Source: Planctomycetota bacterium (lineage in GTDB: Bacteria; Planctomycetota; SZUA-567; H5-PLA8). From it: a stretch of 8,074 bases of DNA. Shown in pieces: positions 1-6,202 of this stretch (position 1 is the stretch's first letter; every line of letters starts with the position of its first letter). The translations under genes were made by a program, and so were the position numbers. Under the pieces are notes generated by a model that was not told the origin of the DNA, made no database searches, and saw only the letters and a program-made list of their open reading frames with translations. The stretch lies in NCBI GenBank assembly GCA_025355035.1, contig JANXLS010000133.1, positions 1 through 8,074 of the forward strand. Direction: 5' to 3'.

Positions 1-72
1 TCTCTTTAGCAACGCGCTCCGCGAGAGAATTAAATGCAGCAAAATCGAAATCGGATAGTCATCCATTTGAGA

Positions 73-96
73 AACGCGGGGGCGCGTTGCTTTTTT
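73..96 (+). terminator. Terminator-like hairpin in the leader of the first gene
   Basis: AACGCG (73-78) and CGCGTT (83-88) form a perfect 6-bp stem around a GGGG loop, followed by GC and a run of six T (91-96). This is the shape of an intrinsic terminator on the plus strand. It could end a gene lying left of the window. It lies only 26 bases before the ATG at 123, too close to leave room for a full promoter after it, so it may instead sit inside the leader of that gene. Confidence 0.5.
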
Positions 97-106
97 CCAT
101 TTGTGC

Positions 107-114
107 GGTGAGGA
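107..114 (+). promoter_or_regulatory. Ribosome binding site that fixes the ATG at 123
   Basis: GGTGAGGA lies 8 bases before the ATG at 123. The frame is also open from a TTG at 87, but that TTG is part of the terminator-like stem, and the 12 residues it would add precede a clean signal peptide. The ATG is the better start. Confidence 0.6.
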
Positions 115-122
115 TTTTTGAA

Positions 123-1478
123 ATGAAGTATGTCGTCGCTATTTTGCTGGCTGCTCTGGTTTCGCCATTAGTTTTTTGTGCGGAAGAACCGGTTTCTGTG
201 TTTAAGCTCAGCGGGTGGAGTTACGGGCGCGAGCGGAAAACAATTACGGGGAGCAATCGAGTCACGGCGACGGTGACAGTCCGCAATGGATCGAAGGCGG
301 CGGTGACGGATGTGGCGGCGACGCTCACGTACACAACGGGAACGGGGGAAAAAGTTGCCGGGCCTTTGGTTCAAAAGGGCGGGACGATGAAGGCCGGCGA
401 CAGCAAGACGCTGACGTTCGTCGCGGAGTTTGTCCCGGCGTTTCAGAGTTACACGATCTCCCTGCAATATAACGGCGGAAAAAAGGAGGAGTGGTTTGGC
501 AATTCGGATGTGGCTCAACCGGAGATGAAGCCGGAGCTGATGAAGGGCGAGGCGAACGTGGTCATTCTCGGCAAAGAAACATCGATGAATAAAAACGGGA
601 CGTTCTCGGGTACGGTTCATGTGAAAAACGAAGGTACGGAAGAAGCGAAGAATCTGCAGCTCTTCATTGTTTTTTTCGATCTGCGGAAAAAGAAAGTCAA
701 AGATTGGAACGGGCCGCTGGGGACGGGGACGCTGGCGGGCGGGGTTGACAAAAACATTCCCTTTTCAATGACGGGTGCGCCAATCAATTATGGAAGCTTT
801 TCATTGAAATTGAACAACGATGATGCGCCGCCGGAAGCAGCGCTTTCGGGTGGGGAATTTTCCAGCGCCGAGGAAGTGGAGTTCGCTCATTTCAAGTTTC
901 ACAAACCGGAGTCGGGCAGCGCAGCGATCAAAGTTGAAGCGCAGTGTCGCAACGGGCAGAAGGTGGCTGTCGATCATGTGAAATTGGAGATGATTTTTTT
1001 CGACGGCAAGCGGAAAGAAGTCAAACGCTTCAGCCACGAAGTGCCGGGAGCAATCGGTGTCGGCGAGATCAAGGACGTTGCGTTTGAGATTCCCGGATTG
1101 CCGGCGTACGAGGAATATGAGCAGCAGATTTCGTTTGGGAAGGCGGCGAATCCGAGCGCGAAACCGGCGGCTCAAAAAGGAGCGATGAAATTTCAGAACA
1201 AACCGGATGTTGAGATTGTCTTCGGCTCGCCGACAGTGAATTCAGATAAAGTTTTGGAACTGAAAGGCGCGGTGCGCAACGGAAAATCGGTTGCGGTGAA
1301 GGAGATTTTGATTCACGTTTCGTTTGTCAAAGCGGACGGCAGCGAATTGACGAGCGTGGATCGGATGTTGTCATCAACGATGAAGCCGAACGAAGAAAAG
1401 GAGTTTATTTTCTATTCGGACAAAGCGGTCGGCGCGGCGAATTTTACATTTACGTTCAAGTTTGTGGAATTGAATTGA
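123..1478 (+). CDS. Secreted protein with four tandem Ig-like (FxLYD/CARDB-like) repeats, function unknown
   Basis: A 451-residue protein begins with an export signal: MKYV, then a hydrophobic core to about residue 18, with likely cleavage near FCA|EE. The Cys at 19 is preceded by LVF, a poor lipobox, so a lipoprotein is possible but not favoured. The rest holds four similar units at about residues 47-117, 159-230, 267-338 and 376-449. Each has a strand ending in RNG, KNEG or RNGK, an alternating hydrophobic strand (VAATLTY, LQLFIVFFD, VKLEMIFFD, ILIHVSF), a Lys/Gly/Asp turn and a final strand (TLTFVAEF, FEI, EFIFY). This resembles the small beta-sandwich domains of the FxLYD/CARDB kind, usual in envelope adhesion or scaffold proteins. 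Linkers of about 30-40 residues are rich in Pro, Glu and Lys. No catalytic motif is visible. The next gene converges on it, 16 bases away, with no clear shared terminator. Export is fairly sure; the role is not known. Confidence 0.85.
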   Translation: MKYVVAILLAALVSPLVFCAEEPVSVFKLSGWSYGRERKTITGSNRVTATVTVRNGSKAAVTDVAATLTYTTGTGEKVAGPLVQKGGTMKAGDSKTLTFVAEFVPAFQSYTISLQYNGGKKEEWFGNSDVAQPEMKPELMKGEANVVILGKETSMNKNGTFSGTVHVKNEGTEEAKNLQLFIVFFDLRKKKVKDWNGPLGTGTLAGGVDKNIPFSMTGAPINYGSFSLKLNNDDAPPEAALSGGEFSSAEEVEFAHFKFHKPESGSAAIKVEAQCRNGQKVAVDHVKLEMIFFDGKRKEVKRFSHEVPGAIGVGEIKDVAFEIPGLPAYEEYEQQISFGKAANPSAKPAAQKGAMKFQNKPDVEIVFGSPTVNSDKVLELKGAVRNGKSVAVKEILIHVSFVKADGSELTSVDRMLSSTMKPNEEKEFIFYSDKAVGAANFTFTFKFVELN

Positions 1479-1494
1479 ACGAACGTGGGCGCGT

Positions 1495-2457
1495 TTACAA
1501 AAAGACCTGGGTCGTGTGATGCACGGGGACTTCGAGGATGCCACTTTGTTTGCCGCGTTCCAAGGCTTGGCGAAACAGGTCGCTGGAAATGATAACGCGG
1601 ATACGGTTGTTTGGGATCGTGATTCCGTTCGCTGCGAATGCAGATCGGATGCGGTCGGGGAAATGGGTGCGGAGAACGACTTCCTGTTTCGGTAGGACGA
1701 CGGCGTCAATTCGCAGGAAAATCTCGCCGGTTGAACTGCTTCGCACGCCTTCGACCATTGGCGCTCGGGGGAAATGCGGGAGTTCGGCGGCCATGTCGAG
1801 GCAAATTTTTTCGGCGACGGCGACTGCTTCAGTGGCGTTCTGTGTTGTTTCCAGCGAGACGTCCACCCAGGCTTGAACGGCTCCAGCGGTGAAGTTGCTG
1901 ACCATGTTGATCATGCGGTTGAAGATGACGTGTTGGGCTCCAAGCGCATCGCTAATTTTAACGACTCGCAGACCGACTTCCTCGACGGCGCCGGTCTTCC
2001 CGGCGATCTCGACGAAATCGCCGACGGAGAGTTGATCTTCAGCGAGCATGGACAGTCCGGTGATCACGTCCTGAACGATGCCTTGGGCGCCGAAGCCGAT
2101 GGCCGCGCCGATGACGGCAGTCCCGACGAGCAGGGAGTCGGTGTTGACGCCCCATTCGCTTAAGATCCAAAAGGCGCTGCCGATGTAGATCGCGTAGCGA
2201 AAGGCGCTGCGCATCAGCGAGGTGATTGTTTCGATGCGGCGGCGGTAGCCCGAGCCGTGGATGCGGTCGACGCGGCGTTCAAAGCGAAGCACGAAGTAGC
2301 GGAGAATGCGAATGACCAGCCACGCTCCGAGCATGATCAGCATCGTATCGATGGCGTGATGGAAATAATGCGACGACTGTTTGACTTCGAGTTTGCGTTC
2401 GTAGTCTTGAACCAAATGGTCGTAGAGCCGAAAAAACCAATCAATGATCTTGCTCAT
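1495..2457 (-). CDS. MscS-family small-conductance mechanosensitive ion channel
   Basis: A 320-residue inner-membrane channel that should open under membrane tension and release small solutes during osmotic down-shock. Three membrane helices are visible: about residues 36-57, 85-102 and the pore helix 107-138. The pore helix carries the Gly/Ala-rich small-residue face typical of MscS TM3 (GTAVIGAAIGFGAQ, 112-125), followed by QDVITGLSML. The beta domain starts at about 143 with SVGDFVEIAGKTGAVEEVGLR, the most conserved MscS stretch, and an alpha/beta domain runs to about 290. The family's closing GIxIPxPQ motif appears as GITIPNNR (278-285), so the second Pro and the Gln are replaced. The start is the ATG at 2457, with GGAG (2468-2471 in plus coordinates) 10 bases upstream. 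Length and topology match the short three-helix members. The gene stands alone; no partner is evident. Confidence 0.95.
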   Translation of the reverse strand: MSKIIDWFFRLYDHLVQDYERKLEVKQSSHYFHHAIDTMLIMLGAWLVIRILRYFVLRFERRVDRIHGSGYRRRIETITSLMRSAFRYAIYIGSAFWILSEWGVNTDSLLVGTAVIGAAIGFGAQGIVQDVITGLSMLAEDQLSVGDFVEIAGKTGAVEEVGLRVVKISDALGAQHVIFNRMINMVSNFTAGAVQAWVDVSLETTQNATEAVAVAEKICLDMAAELPHFPRAPMVEGVRSSSTGEIFLRIDAVVLPKQEVVLRTHFPDRIRSAFAANGITIPNNRIRVIISSDLFRQALERGKQSGILEVPVHHTTQVFL

Positions 2458-2567
2458 AATGCGATTACTCCGGAAATGAAAACCCGGGATTAGTTATCGG
2501 CAAGTTGGAGCGGTATAATGATTCGAGCTAGTGAAAAAAACACGTGCGCATTTGTTTGTGGGTCTTT

Positions 2568-3581
2568 TTACTTTCGGGGGCCTTCGTGTTCGCCGGTGGT
2601 TTGGACGACTTCGAAGTCGGAACCTTTTAGTTTGCGCAGGGCGTCAAGGCCTTTGATGCGGTCGTCGGGAGCGATGGAAATGCGCCAGTCGCCGCCGTTG
2701 TCGGCCATGATCATTCCGTATTTTTTCAACGCGAGCGCGATGGCTTTGGCGTGTTTTGGGAATGAGGAGATGTCGACGTCAGCTTTGAGGCGGAAGCGTT
2801 CGCCCATGGCTGGGACGGAGGGGTCCATTCCCTTCCCTGCGTGATGCGTGGCGGGATAGATGAATTCTTTGCGAGAGCGTTTCAACGTGAAGCGCAGGGC
2901 GTGTTCGACCATGCCACGTTCGCATTCGTCAAAGCGGACGGTGGCCGGAAAAATGGGGAGCCCGGCGGCATCGGCGGAGGTCCAGCCTTTGGGGCGGAGC
3001 GTGTTGGAATTCAGATCGAAGGTAGCTTCGTTCGATGCTTCCCAGCCGTGATCGGTTTTGCGGCCCTGCCAGAATTCGAAGAGTTTTCCGCCGATGGGAT
3101 CGACGAGAATGATGTGCCTGTCGCCGTTGCCGACGCGTTGGATGGTATCGAGGTTTTTCTGTTCGATGGGCCAGCCTTCAATTGGCGTGTTGTCGGGAAG
3201 CGGGTACGGGCCTGTATCGGATTCGTTACCATACAGCAGGAGCTTGACATCAATCTTGGGTTGGTTGGGCGGGACGATGACGAAAGCCATGTCGGAGTTG
3301 TATTTCAGCACCGGCGCTCCGCCTATTTGGGCGATCATTTTGGCGGAGTTGGGATGGACCGGGAGTTTGGAAATGTCTTCGTTCCAGGCGCTGTTCTTGG
3401 GAAAGATTTGCAGGGCTGAAAGAATGGCGTCGGCTTCGGGCGTGTTGAACAAGACCGGTTTTGTGATGGGTGGAAGCGGAGGGAGTTTGCGGCCTTCGTG
3501 GTTGATGCGTTCTTCGACGGCACCACAGAATGAACTGAGTGTCAGGACGAAACAGGCGATTGCTGAGAAAGCGGTTTTCAT
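2568..3581 (-). CDS. Conserved secreted protein of unknown function
   Basis: A 337-residue protein with a Sec-type signal peptide (MKTAFSAIACFVLTLSSFCGA, cleavage near 21). The mature part is one globular domain with many strongly patterned stretches: FPKNSAWNEDIS (60-71), YGNESDTGPYPLP (117-129), GDRHIILVD (153-161), a block at 188-212 beginning FDLNSN and containing GWTSADAAGLPI (199-210), EHALRFT (226-232), PATHHAG (243-249), KYGMIMADNGG (287-297) and GSDFEVV (320-326). From memory, proteins with these blocks occur in several bacterial phyla and are usually left as hypothetical. The repeated invariant-looking His and Asp (H155, H227, H246, D294) could form an active or metal site, but that is inference. 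The start is supported by a strong GGAGG (3588-3592) 6 bases before the ATG. The neighbours do not indicate a role. Confidence 0.85.
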   Translation of the reverse strand: MKTAFSAIACFVLTLSSFCGAVEERINHEGRKLPPLPPITKPVLFNTPEADAILSALQIFPKNSAWNEDISKLPVHPNSAKMIAQIGGAPVLKYNSDMAFVIVPPNQPKIDVKLLLYGNESDTGPYPLPDNTPIEGWPIEQKNLDTIQRVGNGDRHIILVDPIGGKLFEFWQGRKTDHGWEASNEATFDLNSNTLRPKGWTSADAAGLPIFPATVRFDECERGMVEHALRFTLKRSRKEFIYPATHHAGKGMDPSVPAMGERFRLKADVDISSFPKHAKAIALALKKYGMIMADNGGDWRISIAPDDRIKGLDALRKLKGSDFEVVQTTGEHEGPRK

Positions 3582-3587
3582 TGAATT

Positions 3588-3592
3588 CCTCC
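3588..3592 (-). promoter_or_regulatory. Strong ribosome binding site of the secreted protein gene
   Basis: On the minus strand GGAGG lies 6 bases before the ATG at 3581. It is the closest match to the Shine-Dalgarno consensus in this window and predicts efficient translation of the downstream secreted protein. Confidence 0.7.
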
Positions 3593-3665
3593 AACGTAAT
3601 AAGGGCGACGCTTGGATTTATTGCACACAAAACGGGACTTTTTTTGTAAACGTTCTTTGAAAGGG

Positions 3666-3731
3666 TTTAGCGCAACGGTGCAACTGCCCTACGGCGTAAA
3701 GAAAACAACTGTTGTCTTGCGCTCAACTAAA
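3666..3731. repeat. Imperfect palindrome beside repeat copy 1
   Basis: TTTAGCGCAA (3666-3675) can pair with TTGCG (3717-3721) and CTAAA (3727-3731), leaving a 5-base bulge (3722-3726). Inside it, ACAACTGTTGT (around 3705-3715) is itself a palindrome. On the minus strand that inner part is followed by TTTTCTTT, so it may help end the oxidoreductase transcript. It lies 7 bases from repeat copy 1. The pairing is visible; the function is a guess. Confidence 0.4.
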
Positions 3732-3734
3732 GCA

Positions 3735-5261
3735 TCACGCTTTCCCCTCACCCCGCGCAGGGGTGCCTGCGTCGGCCCTCTCCACAACAGGAGAGGGCAA
3801 CGGCGTCGGCTTGTTACCGGCTTTGTAGGCGTTGATGGCTTCGCGGTAAATGGGGCCGTAGAATTTGTCTTTTGGAACGCAACCGCTGGGGAACTGACCG
3901 TATTCGTTGCCTTTGGCTCGCATCAACGCGGTGCAACTGGATACAGCGATGCAGGCTTGGGAGTCGCGGATTTTTCCGGTGGATTTGAGGTCTTTGACGA
4001 AATCAGGATAGGCGAAAGCTCCGCGACCGACACCGGCGAGCGCGATGCGGCCTTGATTCACGTTGGCAGCGGCGCAGTCAATGAAGAGATGTTGCAGCCA
4101 CGAATAGCCGGTGCCTATCATTGGCATTTCGGGGAAAGCCTGCTGCATTTCGCCGGCGAGTTTGAAATGGCGGGCGACGCCAAGCAGCGGGTGTTCGGGC
4201 GTTTCGTAGCCGTCCAAGGGCGGCTTTTCGAACGGGCGGCCGAAGTGCATATTGTTGTAGGGGTTGGCGAACGAGATATTGAGGACGCTGACGCCAAGCG
4301 ATTTTAAGAGCGCGACCAGTTGCTTGGGTTCGGTGAGATCCGCAGTTTCGGGGTGCATCGGATCGACGCCGAACGACCACTTATAAGGAGTCGAGTAGGG
4401 TCGGGGCATTCCGCGACCGTCTGCGCCTTTTTCGTACGGAACGAAATCGGTGATGTTGATGCGCGAGCCGATCAGAATGTCTTTGCTGACTTCGCTGCGG
4501 ATGCGGGCGATGATATTGCGGATGAGACGCGTTCGGTTTTCGAACGAACCGCCGTAGGGGCCGGGGCGTTCGTGAGCAGCGAGCAATTCGCTGAGCAAGT
4601 AGCGGTGGCATTGCTTCAAGTCGATGAAATCGAAGCCGAGTTTTACTACCCGCTTGGCGGCGGCGATGTAGGCGTCTTCGGCGCGTTTCAAATCGTCGTC
4701 AGTCAATACGGGGTAGTCGGGCGGCATGGGGATTTTGCCATCGCCCGCTGGATGGGGAACCAGGGTGACGGGGTCGAGCGACGGGTCGTGCATGGCGATC
4801 AAGGGACGGCGGTAGCTGTAGCGCCCGGAGTGGGTCAACTGGCAACCGACGAGGAGATCGGAACAGGCGTCGGCGCCCCATTCGGCTCGGTGCTCGGCCC
4901 TAAGGTCTTCGAGCAGGCGCGCCATATCGGCGAGGGAGCCGTCGTGAATCCAAAGTTGGCGGGCGTTGGCGCGGGCTTCGTCGAGGACGGCTACGGCTTC
5001 GCCCCAGATCAATTTGCAGCCGCCGTTGCCGAAGCGTTTCCAACGGCGGAAGGTGAGTTTGCCGGGGCGGCCGTCGAGTTCGCCGTCGCAGCCTTCCATG
5101 GGGTGAATGGCGAGGCGATTGCCGACGGTGCGACCGCCGATTAAAATCGGTTCGAGCAGTTTGGAATAATCGGTGTCTGTTTGAACGATGTCGGCGACGC
5201 CCAATTTAAGCGCCGCGGCGTTTAGATCGGCGGAGGTTTTGTAGTCGAACCATTTTGGCAT
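3735..5261 (-). CDS. FMN-dependent NADH:flavin oxidoreductase, old yellow enzyme / 2,4-dienoyl-CoA reductase-like
   Basis: A 508-residue cytoplasmic TIM-barrel flavoprotein. Family members pass hydride from NAD(P)H through FMN to activated C=C bonds; the substrate here cannot be told. Barrel landmarks are GNRLAIHPMEGCDG (47-60), the THSGRYS stretch (143-149), DFIDLKQCHRYLLSELL (211-227) with the family His-x-Tyr at 219/221, then GPYGGSFENRTR (234-245), GSRIN (265-269), and the phosphate-binding GTGYS (383-387) and GRGAFAYPDF (412-421). After the barrel, C437, C443 and C461 occupy the place of the four-Cys 4Fe-4S motif of dienoyl-CoA and trimethylamine dehydrogenase relatives, but one Cys is missing. 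The C-terminal Rossmann domains of those enzymes are absent. Residues 487-508, Pro/Ala/Gly-rich, are encoded by intergenic repeat copy 1. The start is the ATG at 5261, with only a weak AAGG 11 bases upstream. It has its own spacers on both sides. Confidence 0.9.
   Translation of the reverse strand: MPKWFDYKTSADLNAAALKLGVADIVQTDTDYSKLLEPILIGGRTVGNRLAIHPMEGCDGELDGRPGKLTFRRWKRFGNGGCKLIWGEAVAVLDEARANARQLWIHDGSLADMARLLEDLRAEHRAEWGADACSDLLVGCQLTHSGRYSYRRPLIAMHDPSLDPVTLVPHPAGDGKIPMPPDYPVLTDDDLKRAEDAYIAAAKRVVKLGFDFIDLKQCHRYLLSELLAAHERPGPYGGSFENRTRLIRNIIARIRSEVSKDILIGSRINITDFVPYEKGADGRGMPRPYSTPYKWSFGVDPMHPETADLTEPKQLVALLKSLGVSVLNISFANPYNNMHFGRPFEKPPLDGYETPEHPLLGVARHFKLAGEMQQAFPEMPMIGTGYSWLQHLFIDCAAANVNQGRIALAGVGRGAFAYPDFVKDLKSTGKIRDSQACIAVSSCTALMRAKGNEYGQFPSGCVPKDKFYGPIYREAINAYKAGNKPTPLPSPVVERADAGTPARGEGKA
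3739..3802 (+). repeat. Dispersed two-hairpin repeat, copy 1 (inside a coding end)
   Basis: Begins GCTTTCCCCTCACCCCGCGC and holds two hairpins. The first is CGCAGG (3756-3761) with CCTGCG (3766-3771), a perfect 6-bp stem with loop GGTG. The second is CCCTCTCC (3776-3783) with GGAGAGGG (3790-3797), a perfect 8-bp stem. It overlaps the last 22 codons of the oxidoreductase gene. Copies 2 and 3 (starting 5398 and 6200) share the same order of parts and orientation. The strand given is that of the pyrimidine-rich reading. Confidence 0.85.
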
Positions 5262-5304
5262 TTTTTTGACAACCTTTTTAAGTCAGCTTTATTGAGCGCG
5301 GAGC

Positions 5305-5388
5305 TAGAGCGGTTTTCAAATGTCTGAAGACAAATCTGCTTGCGGCGGGCTGCGCATCTTTGTCTCCATCCATTTGAAAAACGCTCTA
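5305..5388. repeat. 84-base palindromic element with 18-base terminal inverted repeats (MITE/REP-like)
   Basis: The ends TAGAGCGGTTTTCAAATG (5305-5322) and CATTTGAAAAACGCTCTA (5371-5388) are inverted copies with one mismatch. A second pair, AGACAAA (5328-5334) with TTTGTCT (5359-5365), stacks inside after a 5x5 internal loop, and TGC/GCA pairs further in. The whole can fold into one long hairpin. It has no open reading frame of note and no clear target duplication. An 18-base stretch of its right arm (5367-5384) recurs at 60-77 with one change. It lies between nrdR and the oxidoreductase gene, 9 bases from repeat copy 2. Confidence 0.7.
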
Positions 5389-5397
5389 AAGTCGCCG

Positions 5398-5461
5398 GCT
5401 CTCCCCTCACCCCGCGCATGGGTACATGGGTCGACCCTCTCCCCAATAGGAGAGGGCAACG
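5398..5461 (+). repeat. Dispersed two-hairpin repeat, copy 2
   Basis: Begins GCTCTCCCCTCACCCCGCGC. The first hairpin is CGCATG (5415-5420) with CATGGG (5425-5430): five of six pairs, with a T-A pair where copy 1 has G-C. The second is CCCTCTCC (5435-5442) with GGAGAGGG (5449-5456), a perfect 8-bp stem with loop CCAATA. It starts 23 bases past the nrdR stop (reading the minus strand) and so would lie in the nrdR 3' untranslated region. No T run follows on the minus strand, so it is not a standard terminator. Confidence 0.85.
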
Positions 5462-5484
5462 ATGGCGGCTCGCCCATCTCGACA

Positions 5485-5991
5485 CTATTTTTTTCGTTCC
5501 TCGATCATGGTCATCGCGGCGCTCAGTGTTGCGGCGCCCTTACCTTTCAAGAACTCTTCGAGCACTTCCATGAATTCGCTGACGTCTTTGAATTCTTTGT
5601 AGACGGATGCGAAACGGACGTAGGCGACTTGATTGACTTTTCGCAGCTCGCGCATGACCAGCGCGCCGAGTGTCATGGATTGGACCTCGCGGTCGAATTT
5701 CTCGAAAGCTTCGGCTTCGATGGCGCTGATGATGCCATCGATTTGCGCTGCCGAGACGGCCAGTTTTTCGCAGGCTTTTTCGATGCCGCGGCGGATATTT
5801 TCGCGCTCGTAGGGGACGCGGCGGCCGTCTTTTTTGATGACGCGCAAGGGCGTGTCTTCGACGCGTTCGTAGGTCGTGAAGCGGCGTTTGCATTGGAGGC
5901 ATTCGCGGCGGCGGCGGATGGTGATGCCGTCCTCGCCGGAACGGCTGTCCACGACGCGATCGTTGTCGGTTCGACAGTAAGGGCAGCGCAA
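5485..5991 (-). CDS. nrdR: NrdR, ATP/dATP-sensing repressor of ribonucleotide reductase genes
   Basis: A 168-residue cytoplasmic DNA-binding protein that represses ribonucleotide reductase genes according to the ATP/dATP balance. The N-terminal zinc ribbon is complete: MRCPYC with C3 and C6, then C31 and C34 in RRRECLQCKRRFTTYE. An ATP-cone follows at about residues 47-137, opening with LRVIKKDGRRVPYERENI and closing with VAYVRFASVYKEF, the standard NrdR ending. About 25 further residues form a slightly long, charged tail. The first codon is TTG; no ATG is in frame upstream, the protein must begin at MRCPYC, and AGAGGA (5999-6004) is 7 bases away. No ribonucleotide reductase gene or recognisable NrdR box is in the window, so its targets lie elsewhere. 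It stands alone between wide spacers; a hairpin terminator upstream separates it from the pyrophosphatase gene. Confidence 0.97.
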   Translation of the reverse strand: MRCPYCRTDNDRVVDSRSGEDGITIRRRRECLQCKRRFTTYERVEDTPLRVIKKDGRRVPYERENIRRGIEKACEKLAVSAAQIDGIISAIEAEAFEKFDREVQSMTLGALVMRELRKVNQVAYVRFASVYKEFKDVSEFMEVLEEFLKGKGAATLSAAMTMIEERKK

Positions 5992-5998
5992 AAGTCAA

Positions 5999-6004
5999 TC
6001 CTCT
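5999..6004 (-). promoter_or_regulatory. Ribosome binding site supporting the nrdR TTG start
   Basis: AGAGGA on the minus strand, 7 bases before the TTG at 5991. Together with the invariant MRCPYC N-terminus it makes the rare start codon convincing. Confidence 0.65.
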
Positions 6005-6015
6005 TGGGGGGATTA

Positions 6016-6036
6016 GTTCAAAGTTCAAAGTTCAAA
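6016..6036. repeat. Three tandem copies of a 7-base unit
   Basis: GTTCAAA is repeated exactly three times and followed by GTTA. It lies 25 bases upstream of the nrdR start, in or near its promoter/leader, so changes in copy number could alter spacing there. That effect is a guess. Confidence 0.8.
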
Positions 6037-6071
6037 GTTATTATCGTTCGATTACTTGGGATGATCAAACG

Positions 6072-6094
6072 AAAACGGCGCGGATTTCGCGCCG
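6072..6094 (-). terminator. Intrinsic terminator after the pyrophosphatase gene
   Basis: On the minus strand CGGCGCG and CGCGCCG form a perfect 7-bp GC stem with loop AAATC (plus-strand arms 6076-6082 and 6088-6094), followed by TTTTC. It lies about 195 bases past the pyrophosphatase stop and about 80 bases before the nrdR start, so it should separate the two transcripts. Confidence 0.55.
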
Positions 6095-6162
6095 GGCGGG
6101 GCTTGGTGGAATTGATGGGCTTTTTACTCGCTGTTGGGTAAGGGCCGACTAGATGGGGGGAA

Positions 6163-6202
6163 AGCGTTTAATCATTTCAAGCGCTTGGATTAATTTAACG
6201 CT
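6163..6202. repeat. Imperfect palindrome beside repeat copy 3
   Basis: AGCGTT (6163-6168) followed by TAATC (6169-6173) can pair with GATTA (6188-6192) and AACGCT (6197-6202), leaving a 4-base bulge on one side. At the centre is CAAGCGCTTG (6178-6187), a perfect 10-base palindrome. It overlaps the first bases of repeat copy 3. Confidence 0.45.

Noticed and set aside
1479..1500. Shared terminator between the two convergent genes
   Set aside because: Only a 4-bp AACG/CGTT stem without a proper T run is present.
2514..2519. Perfect TATAAT on the plus strand
   Set aside because: The only possible -35 (TAGTTA or TTAGTT) is poor and no plus-strand gene follows; it faces into the 3' end of the secreted protein gene.
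3614..3655. TTTACA and an AT-rich stretch upstream of the secreted protein gene as a promoter
   Set aside because: The -35-like TTTACA is good, but the best -10-like hexamer is about 19 bases away and weak, so I do not call it.
4320..5144. Long plus-strand open frame of 274 codons opposite the oxidoreductase gene
   Set aside because: It lies wholly antisense to a well-supported gene, its translation is Gly/Ala/Val-rich with no motif, and it follows from the codon bias of the real gene.
5435..5456. CCCTCTCC/GGAGAGGG hairpin as an intrinsic terminator
   Set aside because: No T run follows on either strand in any of the three copies; it is better described as a dispersed repeat.
5320..6141. 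Plus-strand open frame of 273 codons across nrdR
   Set aside because: It runs through a palindromic element, a dispersed repeat and the antisense of nrdR, and shows no protein-like composition.
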